From contig NZ_KK073874.1 of the NCBI RefSeq assembly GCF_000585375.1, positions 5,476,067-5,540,066 of the forward strand: a DNA stretch of 64,000 nucleotides, written 5' to 3'. How positions within the stretch are numbered: the stretch's first letter is position 1; each line of letters starts with the position of its first letter. Below are positions 17,734-27,434 of this stretch, piece by piece. The notes below the pieces were generated by a model, which searched no databases, was not told the DNA's origin, and worked only from the letters and a program-made list of their open reading frames with translations. Source of the stretch: Cryptosporangium arvum DSM 44712. Its GTDB lineage: Bacteria; Actinomycetota; Actinomycetes; Mycobacteriales; Cryptosporangiaceae. The position numbers were made by a program, and so were the translations under genes.

Positions 17734-18795
17734 TCAACCCAGCAGCGCGAGGACCCGGTCGGTGGCGTGACCGTCTTCGGCGTGACCGAACGTGGCCCGG
17801 AACCGCTCGTAGGCCGGCCGGTACGCCGCGACGACCGGGTCGAGGTCGGCCAGGGCGGCGAGCACCTGCTCCTCGGTACCCAGCACCGGGCCGGGCGGGT
17901 CCTCGGTCAGGTCGAAGTAGAACCCGCGCAGGCGGTCGCGGTAGTCGTCGAGGTCGTAGGCGTAGAACAGGATCGGCTTGCCGGTGACGGCGAAGTCGAA
18001 CATCGTCGACGAGTAGTCGGTGACCATCACGTCGGCGGCCAGGTACAGCTCGGCGACGTCCGGGTAGTCGGACACGTCGACGAGCGGGCCGCCGTCCGCC
18101 GGGGCCAGGCGGTGGGTGACCAGGCTGTGGGTGCGCAGCAGGAGCGCGTGGTCGGGGCCGAGCGCGGCGGCGAAGCGGGCCGGGTCGATGGCCAGCGAGA
18201 AATCGGGGCCGTCGCCGCCGAACACCTGGTCGTCGCGCCAGGTCGGCGTGTAGAGAACCGCGGTGGTGGAATCGGCGATCCCCAGCGCGGCACGTACCTC
18301 CGACCGGACCTTGCTCGCGGCCGGTGCGTTGAGCACGTCGTTGCGCGGGTAGCCGGTCTCGTGGATCGGTCCGGTGAACTCGAACGCGCGACGCAGCCGG
18401 GGCGTGCTCACCCGGTTGGGCGAGAGCAGGTGGTCCCAGCGGGCGACGTCCTCGCTGAGGCGGTCCAGCCGTCCCGGCGGCGCCCACAGCACGTCGCGGT
18501 GGATGCGCTTGAGCGGTGTCCCGTGCCAGGTCTGCAGGTAGACGGTGCCGGGCCGCTTCTCCCAGTCCAGCGCGATGTGATCGTCGGAGATCACCAGGTC
18601 GGCGCCTTCCAGCGCGGCCACGCACTCCTCGCCGCCGAACGGCACGGTCGGCACCCCGGCGGGGAAGTCACCGAGCCGGGCCGGGGCGGCGAGCCACAGG
18701 TTCTCCCAGTCCGGCCGACTGCGCCGGACGCCCTCGAAGAGCGCCCGCGGGTTGCTGCTGTACCGCCCGGAGAACGAGGTGTAGACGACGCGCAC
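17734..18795 (-). CDS. CDP-glycerol glycerophosphotransferase-family protein
   Basis: A 353-residue GT-B-type enzyme of the TagB/TagF family. Family features are LQTWHGTPLKRIHRD, GYPRNDVL, VLYTPTWRDD, LLLRTHSLVTH, DVMVTDYSSTMFDFAVTGKPILFY. Such enzymes add glycerol-phosphate or ribitol-phosphate units to teichoic-acid-like wall polymers at the inner membrane face. The GTG at 18795 is preferred over longer starts because GGGAGCT lies 5-6 nt upstream. It is 44 bp upstream of coxD on the same strand but has no functional link to it. Confidence 0.85.
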   Translation of the reverse strand: MRVVYTSFSGRYSSNPRALFEGVRRSRPDWENLWLAAPARLGDFPAGVPTVPFGGEECVAALEGADLVISDDHIALDWEKRPGTVYLQTWHGTPLKRIHRDVLWAPPGRLDRLSEDVARWDHLLSPNRVSTPRLRRAFEFTGPIHETGYPRNDVLNAPAASKVRSEVRAALGIADSTTAVLYTPTWRDDQVFGGDGPDFSLAIDPARFAAALGPDHALLLRTHSLVTHRLAPADGGPLVDVSDYPDVAELYLAADVMVTDYSSTMFDFAVTGKPILFYAYDLDDYRDRLRGFYFDLTEDPPGPVLGTEEQVLAALADLDPVVAAYRPAYERFRATFGHAEDGHATDRVLALLG

Positions 18796-18848
18796 TGAGA
18801 GCTCCCGACCCGGACCGTTTGGACCACTTGCTACCCCCATCCTGGCCG

Positions 18849-20438
18849 TCAGTAACGCAGACCGCCCAAACTGGTACGCACCGCGGCGGCGATCCCGGTG
18901 AGCCGCTCGGCGGTGTCGGCCGCGGTGGCCGCGCCGCGGGTGGTCTGCGCGGCGACGTCGGCGACGCCGGAGACGTTGTCGCTGATGTCGCGCGAACGGG
19001 TCGCAACCTCGTTGACGTTGCGGCTCATCTCGGTCGTCGTCGCCGACTGTTCCTCCACCGCGGCGGCGATCGTGCTCTGGGCGTCGTTGATCCGGTTGAT
19101 GACGTCGGTGATCTCGGCGATCGCCTCCACGGCCGCGGCCGAGTCGCGCTGGATCGCCGCGACCCGGCCGGCGATGTCCTCGGTCGCCCTGGCGGTCTCC
19201 TGCGCGAGGTCCTTGACCTCGTTGGCCACGACCGCGAACCCCTTGCCGGCCTCCCCGGCCCTGGCCGCCTCGATCGTCGCGTTCAGCGCCAGCAGGTTGG
19301 TCTGCTCGGCGATCGAGGTGATCAGCCGGACGACCGTGTTGATCTCCTCGGAGGAATCGCCGAGCCGGCGCAGGACCGCCTCGGTGTGGGCGGCCGACTG
19401 CACGGCCTGCGACGCGACCGACGCCGCCTCGGTGGTGTTGCGGGCGATCTCGCCGATCGACGCGCCGATCTCGTCGGAGCCGGCCGCGACCGTGAGGATG
19501 TTCTGGGTGATCGTCGCGGACGCGTCGGACGCGGTCCCGGCCCGGGCGGCGGACTCGTCGGCGTTGCCGCGCAGCTGGGAGGCGACGCCGTTCAGCTCCT
19601 CGGACGCACCGGCCAGCGCGGTCACGTTGCTGTCGACGTCACGCAGCACCGCGCCGAGACGTTCGGTGGCGGTGTCGAGCGCCGCGCTCATCCGGCCGAC
19701 CTCGTCCCGGCCGGCGACGTCGGTGCGCTGGTCCAGCCGGCCCTCGGCCATGCTCTCCAGCACCGCGACCGTGCGCCCCAGCCGCGCCGCGATCGAGCGT
19801 CCGACCAGCAGCGCGAGCGAGACCCCCAGCACGATGCCGAGCGCGATCAGGCCGGTGATCAGCAGCCGGGCCGACCCGTATGCGCTCTTCGCGGCGTTCA
19901 TCGAGGCCGCGCCGGCGTCGTCCTCGATCGTCTTGAGGTCGGCCAGCGCGGCGGTCATCGCGTCGACGAGCGGCGTGGCCTTGGCGTTGCGCACCGCGAC
20001 GAACGTCTGGTCGTCGTTCGCCATCGCCAGCGGTACGAGCTCGGTGTCACGGACCGTGCGGTACGACGCCAGCGCGGCCGCGAACCGGTCGCGCGCCTCC
20101 TCCCGGCCGGTCATGTCGGTCGCGACGTAGGCCTTCCACTGCGTGTCCAGGTCGGCGTCGGCCGTCTGCATCCGGGTCTTCGCGGTCGCGAGGTCGGCCG
20201 GCCGGGTCGCGATCAGGAGGTTCAGCACCTGCACCCGGATCTCGCCGACGTCCGCCTCGACGTCGCCGAGTTCGGCCACCGCCTGCAGCGAGTCGCGGTA
20301 GAGGCCCTGGATCCGGTCCTGGGCCCCACCGAGCTTGGACAGCCCCACGCTGCCGACCACCAGCAGCAACGCGCAGACCACCGAGACGACGAGCAGCAGC
20401 TTGCGGGACACCGGCAAGTCCGAGAAGACGCGCCGCAC
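18849..20438 (-). CDS. Methyl-accepting chemotaxis-type receptor
   Basis: A 529-residue chemoreceptor. It has a transmembrane helix at about 12-32, a helical periplasmic sensor (four-helix-bundle MCP type, about 35-190), a second helix near 195-215, a HAMP segment, and the signalling domain with the conserved tip [37 protein letters not shown]. No cheW, cheA or flagellar gene is in the window. The GTG start is chosen for its GGAGG site 8 nt upstream. It is divergent from the GAF-ANTAR gene. Confidence 0.9.
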   Translation of the reverse strand: MRRVFSDLPVSRKLLLVVSVVCALLLVVGSVGLSKLGGAQDRIQGLYRDSLQAVAELGDVEADVGEIRVQVLNLLIATRPADLATAKTRMQTADADLDTQWKAYVATDMTGREEARDRFAAALASYRTVRDTELVPLAMANDDQTFVAVRNAKATPLVDAMTAALADLKTIEDDAGAASMNAAKSAYGSARLLITGLIALGIVLGVSLALLVGRSIAARLGRTVAVLESMAEGRLDQRTDVAGRDEVGRMSAALDTATERLGAVLRDVDSNVTALAGASEELNGVASQLRGNADESAARAGTASDASATITQNILTVAAGSDEIGASIGEIARNTTEAASVASQAVQSAAHTEAVLRRLGDSSEEINTVVRLITSIAEQTNLLALNATIEAARAGEAGKGFAVVANEVKDLAQETARATEDIAGRVAAIQRDSAAAVEAIAEITDVINRINDAQSTIAAAVEEQSATTTEMSRNVNEVATRSRDISDNVSGVADVAAQTTRGAATAADTAERLTGIAAAVRTSLGGLRY

Positions 20439-20550
20439 GAATTCCACCTCCGGCTCTCGTTCTTCCGTGACATCGGCGGCCCCGGCGCGCGGATGAGACG
20501 AACGCGACGAGCACCCGGGGCAGCTGCACCCTGGGACCGGGTGGGGAAAG

Positions 20551-21273
20551 ATGGCAGCCATGGACCTGACGCCGGACCAGATTCGTGAGATCACCGCCCT
20601 CGGAGGGCTGGTCCTCGGCCAGGACGACCTGGTCGGCACGCTGCAGGAGATCACCAGGATCGCCTGCCGGCTGGTGCCCGGCGGCGAGGCCTGCTCGATC
20701 ACCACGTTCCAGGACGGCCGGCCCGCCGCGCCGGCGTTCAGCGACGACTGGGCCAGGGAACTGGACGAGCTGCAGTTCACCGAGCGGGAAGGGCCCTGCC
20801 TGGACGCCAGCCGCACCGGGAACGTGTTCCGCAGCCGCGACCTGGCCGGTGAGGGCCGCTGGCCCGCCTACGCCGAGCGGGCCGCCGCCAACGGCGCCCG
20901 CAGCTCGCTGTCGGTTCCGCTGCACAGCGACGGCGTGACGTTCGGCGCGCTGAACATCTACTCCCGCAAGCCCGACGCGTTCTCCGGCGAGGCGGTCGCG
21001 CTCGGGCAGGTGCTCGCAGGGCTGGCCGGGCAGGCCAGCCAGGTCGCCGCCGCGTTCTTCCACCACCGCGATCTGGCCGAGCAGATGCGCGACGCGATGC
21101 GGTCCCGCTCGGTGATCGACCAGGCGATCGGCGTCCTGATAGCGCAGCGGAAAATCACCCCGGACGCGGCCTTCGACGTCCTCCGCGAGACGTCCCAACA
21201 CTTGAACGTCAAACTGCGGCTCGTCGCGCGGGACGTCGTCGAAACCGGCGAACTTCCCTCCCGACGCGTTTAG
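20551..21273 (+). CDS. GAF-ANTAR transcription antitermination regulator
   Basis: A 240-residue protein. A GAF domain covers roughly residues 10-165 ([21 protein letters not shown]). A C-terminal ANTAR domain covers about 175-232 ([40 protein letters not shown]). ANTAR domains bind paired RNA hairpins and prevent termination. It ends 28 bp before fdhA on the same strand, so control of the formate dehydrogenase operon is plausible. Two ATGs, at 20551 and 20560, are possible starts. Confidence 0.88.
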   Translation: MAAMDLTPDQIREITALGGLVLGQDDLVGTLQEITRIACRLVPGGEACSITTFQDGRPAAPAFSDDWARELDELQFTEREGPCLDASRTGNVFRSRDLAGEGRWPAYAERAAANGARSSLSVPLHSDGVTFGALNIYSRKPDAFSGEAVALGQVLAGLAGQASQVAAAFFHHRDLAEQMRDAMRSRSVIDQAIGVLIAQRKITPDAAFDVLRETSQHLNVKLRLVARDVVETGELPSRRV

Positions 21274-21301
21274 GTCGCTTCCGCGGTGGCATGCTGGCGC
21301 G

Positions 21302-24300
21302 GTGGGCGTGCGCACCTGGATCGAGAGCTGGCCGGTCTACCGGCAGCTCACCGGAACCGACCCGTTGGGTCGCGGCGCCGCCACCCAGTCGGAACGCTCG
21401 GCGACGCTGACCCCGCGCACCACCGGGGCCGACCGCGTCGCGCACTCGGTCTGCCCATACTGCGCGGTCGGCTGCGCCCAGAACGTGTACGTCACCGACG
21501 ACCGGGTCGTGCAGATCGAGGGCAACCCCGACTCGCCGCACAGCCGCGGGCGGCTCTGCCCGAAGGGCTCGGCCAGCAAGCAGCTGGTGACCGGCCCGCA
21601 CCGCGAGCAGAAGGTGCTCTACCGCGCGCCGTACGCCACCGACTGGACCGAGCTCGAACTCGAGACCGCGATGGACATGGTCACCGACCGGTTCCTCGAC
21701 GCTCGCGCGCGCGGCTGGCAGGACACCGACGAGAACGGCAACGTCGTCCGCCGGACCCTCGGCCTGGCCAGCCTCGGCGGCGCCACCCTGGACAACGAAG
21801 AGAACTACCTGATCAATAAGCTGTTCACGGCGGCCGGCGCGATCCAGATCGAGAACCAGGCCCGTATTTGACACTCCTCCACGGTTCCCGGTCTGGGGAC
21901 CTCCTTCGGGCGCGGCGGCGCGACGAACACGCAGCAGGACCTGGCGAACGCTGACTGCATCGTCATCATGGGCTCGAACATGGCCGAGGCCCACCCGGTG
22001 GGTTTCCAGTGGGTGATCGAGGCCAAGAAGCGCGGCGCGCGGATCATCCACGTCGACCCGCGGTTCACCCGGACGAGCGCGCTGGCGCACCAGTACGTCT
22101 CGCTGCGCGCCGGGAGCGACGTCGTGTTCCTGGGCGGCGTGATCAACTACATCCTGAGCAACAACAAGGACTTCCGGGAGTACGTCGCGGCGTACACGAA
22201 CGCGTCCTACCTGGTCGATGAGGAGTTCCAGGACACCGACGACCTCGACGGGCTGTTCAGCGGCTACGACCCGGCGACGGCCAGCTACGACATGACGTCC
22301 TGGCAGTACCAGGGCGCGGAGAAGTCCACCGAGAAGAAGCGGCAGAGCACCTCCGAGGCCAAGGAGCAGGCCACCGGGCTGCAGCACGAGTCAGGGGGCG
22401 CTCCGCTGCGGGGGCCGACCCATCCGCCGTCCGACCCGTCGCTGCAGGATCCGAACTGCGTCTTCCAGGTGCTCAAGCGGCACTTCGCGCGGTACACGCC
22501 GGAGCAGGTCGAGGAGATCTGCGGCGTCTCCCAGCGGGAGTTCCTGGACGTCTGCGAGGCGTGGACGGCGAACTCGGGGCGCGAGCGCACCACCGCGGTG
22601 GTCTACGCGGTGGGCTGGACCCAGCACACGCTCGGCGTGCAATTCATCCGGGCCTCGGCCATCATCCAGCTGCTGCTGGGCAACATGGGCCGGCCCGGCG
22701 GGGGCATCATGGCGATGCGCGGGCACGCCAGCATCCAGGGCTCCACCGACATCCCGACGCTGTTCAACCTGCTGCCGGGCTACCTGCCGATGCCCAGCGC
22801 GTCGACGCACACGGATCTCGCGACGTTCGTCGACGACATCGTCGGCGACAAGCAAAAAGGCTTCTGGGCCCACGCCGACGCGTACATTGTGTCGCTACTC
22901 AAGGAGTACTGGGGCGCGGCCGCGACGGCGGAGAACGACTACTGCTACGACTACCTCCCCCGGCTCACCGGCGACCACGGCACCTACCGCACGGCGATGG
23001 ACATGGTGGACGGCAAGATCAGCGGGTACTTCCTGCTGGGCCAGAACCCAGCGGTCGGCTCCGCGCACGGCAAGCTCCAGCGTCTCGGGATGGCCAACCT
23101 GGACTGGCTGGTCGTCCGCGACCTCGCGATGATCGAGAGCGCCACGTTCTGGAAGGACTCGCCGGAGGTCGAGACCGGCGAGATCGTGCCGGAGGAGTGC
23201 CGCACCGAGGTGTTCTTCTTCCCCGCCGCGGCGCACACCGAGAAAGAAGGAACGTTCACCCAGACGCAACGCCTGCTGCAGTGGCGCGAGAAGGCGGTGT
23301 CGCCGCAGGGCGACCAGCGCTCCGAGCTGTGGTTCTTCTACCACCTGGGCCGGCGGTTGAAGGAGCGGCTGGCCGGCTCCACCGACCCGCGCGACCGCCC
23401 GCTGCAGGATCTGAACTGGAACTACGGCCTACGCGGCGACGAACCCGACGCCGAGTCGGTGCTCAAGGCGATCAACGGCTACGACCTGCGCACCGGTGAG
23501 CTGCTCGGCGGGTACACCGAGTTGAAGGCCGACGGCTCGACCGCGTGCGGGTGCTGGATCTACTCCGGGGTGTACGCCGGCGGTGTGAACCGGGCCGACC
23601 GTCGCGAGCCCAAGAGCGAGCACGAGTGGGGCTGGGCGTGGCCGGCCGACCGGCGCATCCTCTACAACCGCGCGTCGGCCGACCCCGAGGGACGCCCGTG
23701 GAGCGAGCGGAAGAAGTACGTCTGGTGGGACGAGGAGAAGGGCGAGTGGACCGGGAAGGACGTCCCGGACTTCGAAAAGACGAAGCCGCCGTCCTACCGG
23801 GCGCCGGACGGCGCGATCGGCGTCGACGCACTGCAGGGTGACGACCCGTTCATCATGCAGGCCGACGGGAAGGGCTGGCTGTTCGCGCCGAGCGGTCTGC
23901 AGGACGGGCCGCTGCCGACGCACTACGAGCCGCACGAGTCGCCGTTCGCCAACGCGCTGTACCACCAGGCCGCCAACCCGACCCGGAAGGTGTACGGCCG
24001 GGCCGACAACCCGTCCGACCCGTCGCCGCCCGAGCGGGGCTCCGAGGTGTTCCCGTTCGTGCTCACGACGTCGCGGCTGACCGAGCACCACACGGCCGGC
24101 GGGATGAGCCGCACGCTGCCGTACCTGGCGGAACTGCAGCCGGCGCTGACCGTCGAGGTCTCCCCCGCGCTCGCGGCCGAACGAGGGCTCGAGCACCTGG
24201 GCTGGGCCACGGTCGTGACGTCCCGGGCCGCGATCGAGGCCCGGGTGCTGGTGACCGAGCGGATGCGGCCGCTGCGTGTGCTCGACCGCACCGTGCACCA

Positions 24301-24565
24301 GGTCTGGCTGCCGTACCACTGGGGCAGCGCCGGGCTGGTCACCGGCGACTCGACGAACGACCTGTTCGGGGTGGCGCTGGACCCGAACGTGCTGATCCAG
24401 GAGACGAAGGTCGCGACCTGCGACGTGCGGCCGGGACGACGTCCCCGGGGCCCGGAACTGCTCGAGTTCGTGCGTGGGTACCGGGCTCGCGCGGGCATCA
24501 CGGTCGAGACCGGAACGCACGTCCAGACCGGTGGTCCGGCTCATGTGGAGGAGGGCGAGCGGTGA
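21302..24565 (+). CDS. fdhA: Selenocysteine-containing formate dehydrogenase alpha subunit (UGA = Sec at 21869)
   Basis: A 1087-residue molybdenum/tungsten-bis-MGD formate dehydrogenase. The N-terminal 4Fe-4S motif is Cys51, Cys54, Cys58, Cys86. Codon 190 is TGA inside the family active-site context NQARI-U-HSSTVPGLG; the frame stays open before and after it, and GRGGATNT...MGSNMAEAHP continues the family pattern. Sec would ligate the metal and take part in oxidation of formate to CO2. The N terminus has no twin-arginine signal, unlike E. coli FdnG, so a cytoplasm-facing enzyme is suggested. The start is GTG. It overlaps fdhB by GTGA. Plain gene callers will split it at 21871. Confidence 0.95.
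21869..21901 (+). promoter_or_regulatory. Sec UGA codon with bacterial SECIS hairpin in fdhA
   Basis: The UGA at 21869-21871 is followed after 11 nt by a hairpin: GGTTCCC at 21883-21889 pairs with GGGGACC at 21895-21901 around the loop GGTCT (21890-21894). The E. coli fdhF SECIS has the same 11-nt spacing to its upper stem, the same loop GGUCU, and a bulged U where this stem has a U-G wobble (T21886). The element therefore looks fit for SelB recognition and lies inside the coding sequence, as usual in bacteria. Confidence 0.9.
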
Positions 24566-25470
24566 ACAGCTTCTACGGTCCGCTGGAGAATCCCGCCGCC
24601 GACGCGGGGTACGTCCAGCCGCCACCGCGTAAGGGATTCTTCACCGACACGTCGGTGTGCATCGGCTGCAAGGCGTGCGAGGTCGCCTGCAAGGAGTGGA
24701 ACGGCGTCCCCGACGACGGGTTCAACCTGCTCGGCATGTCGTTCGACAACACCGGTGAGCTCGGCGCGAACACCTGGCGGCACGTCGCCTTCATCGAGCA
24801 GGCTCCCCCGGCCGCGCGCGAACCGGTGGAGCGCGGGCCGGTCGACATCGGCATGCCGGGGTCCGCGCTGCCGGGCGCGGGGTCCGGGGAGGAATCGCGG
24901 CAGGACTTCCGCTGGCTGATGTCGTCGGACGTCTGCAAGCACTGCACCCACGCCGGGTGCCTGGACGTCTGCCCGACCGGCGCGCTGTTCCGCACCGAGT
25001 TCGGCACGGTCGTCGTCCAGCAGGACATCTGCAACGGCTGCGGGTACTGCGTCTCCGGCTGCCCGTACGGGGTCATCGACCGCCGCGAGGACGACGGGCG
25101 CGCCTGGAAGTGCACGCTCTGTTACGACCGGCTGCGCGACGGCCAGGAGCCCGCGTGCGCGAAGGCCTGCCCCACCGACTCGATCCAATACGGCGACCTC
25201 GACGAACTGCGGGCCCGGGCCGCCGCGCGCCTCGAGGACCTGCACGCGGACGGCGTCGAGCAGGCGCGGTTGTACGGCGAGAGCCCCGACGACGGGGTGG
25301 GCGGCGACGGCGCGTTCTTCCTGCTGCTCGACGAGCCCGAGGTGTACGGCCTGCCACCGGACCCGCGCGTGCCGACCCGGGACGCCGGCCGGATGTGGGC
25401 GGCCGCGGGGCTGGCCGGGCTGAGCATGGTCGCCGGTGCGGTCGCCGCCTTCGTGGGGAGCCGGCGGTGA
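24562..25470 (+). CDS. fdhB: Formate dehydrogenase iron-sulfur subunit (four 4Fe-4S clusters)
   Basis: A 302-residue electron-transfer subunit with sixteen cysteines in four 4Fe-4S sets: 33/36/39/43, 125/128/133/137, 157/160/163/167 and 184/187/199/203. This is the FdnH/FdhB pattern. A C-terminal hydrophobic helix (about 278-297) would anchor it. It carries electrons from FdhA to the membrane subunit. There is no export signal. The start is GTG overlapping the fdhA stop (GTGA), and the stop overlaps the next GTG in the same way, so the three genes are translationally coupled. Confidence 0.92.
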   Translation: MNSFYGPLENPAADAGYVQPPPRKGFFTDTSVCIGCKACEVACKEWNGVPDDGFNLLGMSFDNTGELGANTWRHVAFIEQAPPAAREPVERGPVDIGMPGSALPGAGSGEESRQDFRWLMSSDVCKHCTHAGCLDVCPTGALFRTEFGTVVVQQDICNGCGYCVSGCPYGVIDRREDDGRAWKCTLCYDRLRDGQEPACAKACPTDSIQYGDLDELRARAAARLEDLHADGVEQARLYGESPDDGVGGDGAFFLLLDEPEVYGLPPDPRVPTRDAGRMWAAAGLAGLSMVAGAVAAFVGSRR

Positions 25471-26402
25471 AGACCCGGGAACCGGAGTTCTCGTCGTACT
25501 ACGGCCGGCAGATCCTGAAGACGCCGGTCTGGAAGGACGACATCGCCTACTACTTCTTCCTCGGCGGGCTCTCGGCCGGCTCGGCGCTGCTGGCCGCCGG
25601 GGGTGACCTCACCGGGCGGCCGGCGCTGCGGCGCGGCGGACGGCTCGGCGGGCTCCTCGCGCTCAGCGCGGGGACGTACTACCTGATCGTCGACCTGGGG
25701 CGGCCGGAGCGGTTCCACCACATGCTGCGGGTGGCGAAGCCGACGTCGCCGATGAGCATGGGCACGTGGGCGCTGTCGGTGTACGGCGGCGCGCTGGGGG
25801 CGGCCGCGGCGGCGGAGCTGGTGCCGCGGCGGTGGCGTCGGCTGCACCGGCTCGCGCACCGGGCCGCCCGGCCGGCGGGGCTGGCGGCGGCCGCGGTGGC
25901 GCCCGCGGTGGCCTCCTACACCGCGGTGCTGATCTCGCACACCGCGGTGCCGTTCTGGAACGCCGCGAAGGACGAGTTGCCGTTCGTGTTCGTCGGGAGC
26001 GCGGCGGCGAGTGGCGCCGGGCTCGGGTTGATCCTCGCTCCGCGTGCGCAGGCGTCGCCCGCGCGACGCCTGGCCGTCATCGGGGCCGGGATCGAGCTGC
26101 TCGCCTCGCACCGGATGGAGGGGCGGCTCGGGCTGATCGGGGACGTGCTGCACGAGGAGAAGCCGCGGCGGTACCTCACCGCGGCGAAGTGGCTCACGGC
26201 CGGCGGCGCGGTGGGCGCCGCGCTGTTCGCGCGTCGCTCACGCACCGCGGCCGTGGTGTCGGGGGTGGCGCTGCTGGCCGGGAGCCTCGGTCAGCGCCTG
26301 GGCATCTTCCACGCCGGGGTGGAATCCACCAAGGACCCGAAGTACGTGGTGGTCCCCCAGCGCGAACGCCTGGCCCGCGGGGTCACCGAACCCGCACCGT
26401 GA
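25467..26402 (+). CDS. NrfD/PsrC-like membrane subunit of formate dehydrogenase
   Basis: A 311-residue membrane protein with about eight helices. The N-terminal phrase YYFFLGGLSAGSALL and the later DLGRPERFHHMLRVAKPTSPMSMGTW are typical of NrfD/PsrC-family subunits that exchange electrons with quinone. It takes the place of the haem-b subunit FdnI in E. coli. The GTG start overlaps the fdhB stop by 4 bp. Its last 20 bp overlap the 3' end of the convergent selD. Conserved haem-ligand pairs are not evident, as expected for NrfD. Confidence 0.85.
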   Translation: MKTREPEFSSYYGRQILKTPVWKDDIAYYFFLGGLSAGSALLAAGGDLTGRPALRRGGRLGGLLALSAGTYYLIVDLGRPERFHHMLRVAKPTSPMSMGTWALSVYGGALGAAAAAELVPRRWRRLHRLAHRAARPAGLAAAAVAPAVASYTAVLISHTAVPFWNAAKDELPFVFVGSAAASGAGLGLILAPRAQASPARRLAVIGAGIELLASHRMEGRLGLIGDVLHEEKPRRYLTAAKWLTAGGAVGAALFARRSRTAAVVSGVALLAGSLGQRLGIFHAGVESTKDPKYVVVPQRERLARGVTEPAP

Positions 26403-27375
26403 CGCCGGGCTCGGCGGGCAGCAGGCGGCCGATCACCGGGTAGCCGGGGAGTTCACCGGCGACCAGGAGGCCACCGGAGGTCTGGGCGTCGGCCAGCAGC
26501 AGGGCCTCGTCCTCGGAGACCGCGCCGGCGTCGAGGTGGGGGCGCACCCAGTCGAGGTTGCGCCGGGTGCCGCCGCTGACGAAGCCGTCGCGCAACGCCT
26601 CGCGGGCGCCGTCCAGGTAGGGCACCGCGGCGGCCTCGAGCTCGGCGGTGACGCCGCTGGCCCGCGCCAGCTTGTGCAGGTGACCGAGCAGCCCGAACCC
26701 GGTCACGTCGGTGGCGGCCTTCGCCCCGGCCTCGAGCGCGGCCAGCGACGCCTTGTCGTTGAGGGTCGTCATCGCGTCGATGGCCTGCGGGAACACGTCG
26801 CCGGTCTGCTTGTGGCGAGAGTTCAGGACGCCGATGCCGAGCGGCTTGGTGAGCGTGAGCGGCACCCCGGGCGCTCCGGCGTCGTTGCGCAGCAGCCGGT
26901 CGGGGTCGACCAGCCCGGTCACCGCCATCCCGTACTTCGGCTCCGGATCGTCGACGCTGTGCCCGCCGGCGACGTGGCACCCGGCCGCGCGGCCCACGTC
27001 CAGCCCGCCGCGCAGCACCTCGCGCACCAGCTCGAACGGCAGCACGTCGCGCGGCCACCCGAGGAGGTTCACCGCGACGACCGGCGACCCGCCCATCGCG
27101 TACACGTCCGACAACGCGTTCGTCGCGGCGATCCGGCCCCAGTCGTACGGGTCGTCGACGACCGGCGTGAAGAAGTCCGCGGTGACCACGACCGCGCCGG
27201 CCGGGGTGCGTACCACCGCGGCGTCGTCGCCGTCGTCGAGCCCGACGAGCAGCTCGTGCTCCGACGGCACGTCGTCGCCGATCAGGCCCTTCACCGCGTC
27301 CTCGAGCTCACCGGGCGGGATCTTGCAGGCACAGCCGCCGCCGTGGGCGTACTGGGTCAACCGGAACGTGGTCAT
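26383..27375 (-). CDS. selD: Selenide, water dikinase (selenophosphate synthase)
   Basis: A 330-residue SelD making monoselenophosphate from selenide and ATP. The N-terminal glycine-rich loop has GGGCACK: Cys15 (codon TGT) matches the catalytic Cys17 of E. coli SelD and Lys18 the essential Lys20. SelD is Sec-containing in some organisms but here is an ordinary Cys form. Other family features are DFFTPVVDDPYDWGRIAATNALSDVYAMGG, VAGGHS and TDVTGFGLLGHL. It is convergent with the fdh operon. The ATG is chosen over a GTG one codon earlier. Confidence 0.93.
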   Translation of the reverse strand: MTTFRLTQYAHGGGCACKIPPGELEDAVKGLIGDDVPSEHELLVGLDDGDDAAVVRTPAGAVVVTADFFTPVVDDPYDWGRIAATNALSDVYAMGGSPVVAVNLLGWPRDVLPFELVREVLRGGLDVGRAAGCHVAGGHSVDDPEPKYGMAVTGLVDPDRLLRNDAGAPGVPLTLTKPLGIGVLNSRHKQTGDVFPQAIDAMTTLNDKASLAALEAGAKAATDVTGFGLLGHLHKLARASGVTAELEAAAVPYLDGAREALRDGFVSGGTRRNLDWVRPHLDAGAVSEDEALLLADAQTSGGLLVAGELPGYPVIGRLLPAEPGVTVRVR

Positions 27376-27434
27376 CACACAACCTATCCAGCTCGTAGGG
27401 AATGTCGGTCGGCCCCGCGCGGTTGGCGACAGGC

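Noticed and set aside
18516-20588. A 690-codon plus-strand open frame opposite the chemoreceptor
   Set aside because: The minus strand encodes a full chemoreceptor with a conserved tip. The plus frame is low-complexity and spans two unrelated minus-strand genes.
21860-21880. The in-frame TGA as a nonsense mutation or sequencing error in fdhA
   Set aside because: It falls exactly on the catalytic Sec/Cys codon, the frame is unchanged on both sides, a SECIS-like hairpin follows at the right distance, and all sel genes are nearby.
27320-27375. SelD as a selenoprotein
   Set aside because: The catalytic codon is TGT (Cys15), and no UGA is found in the frame.
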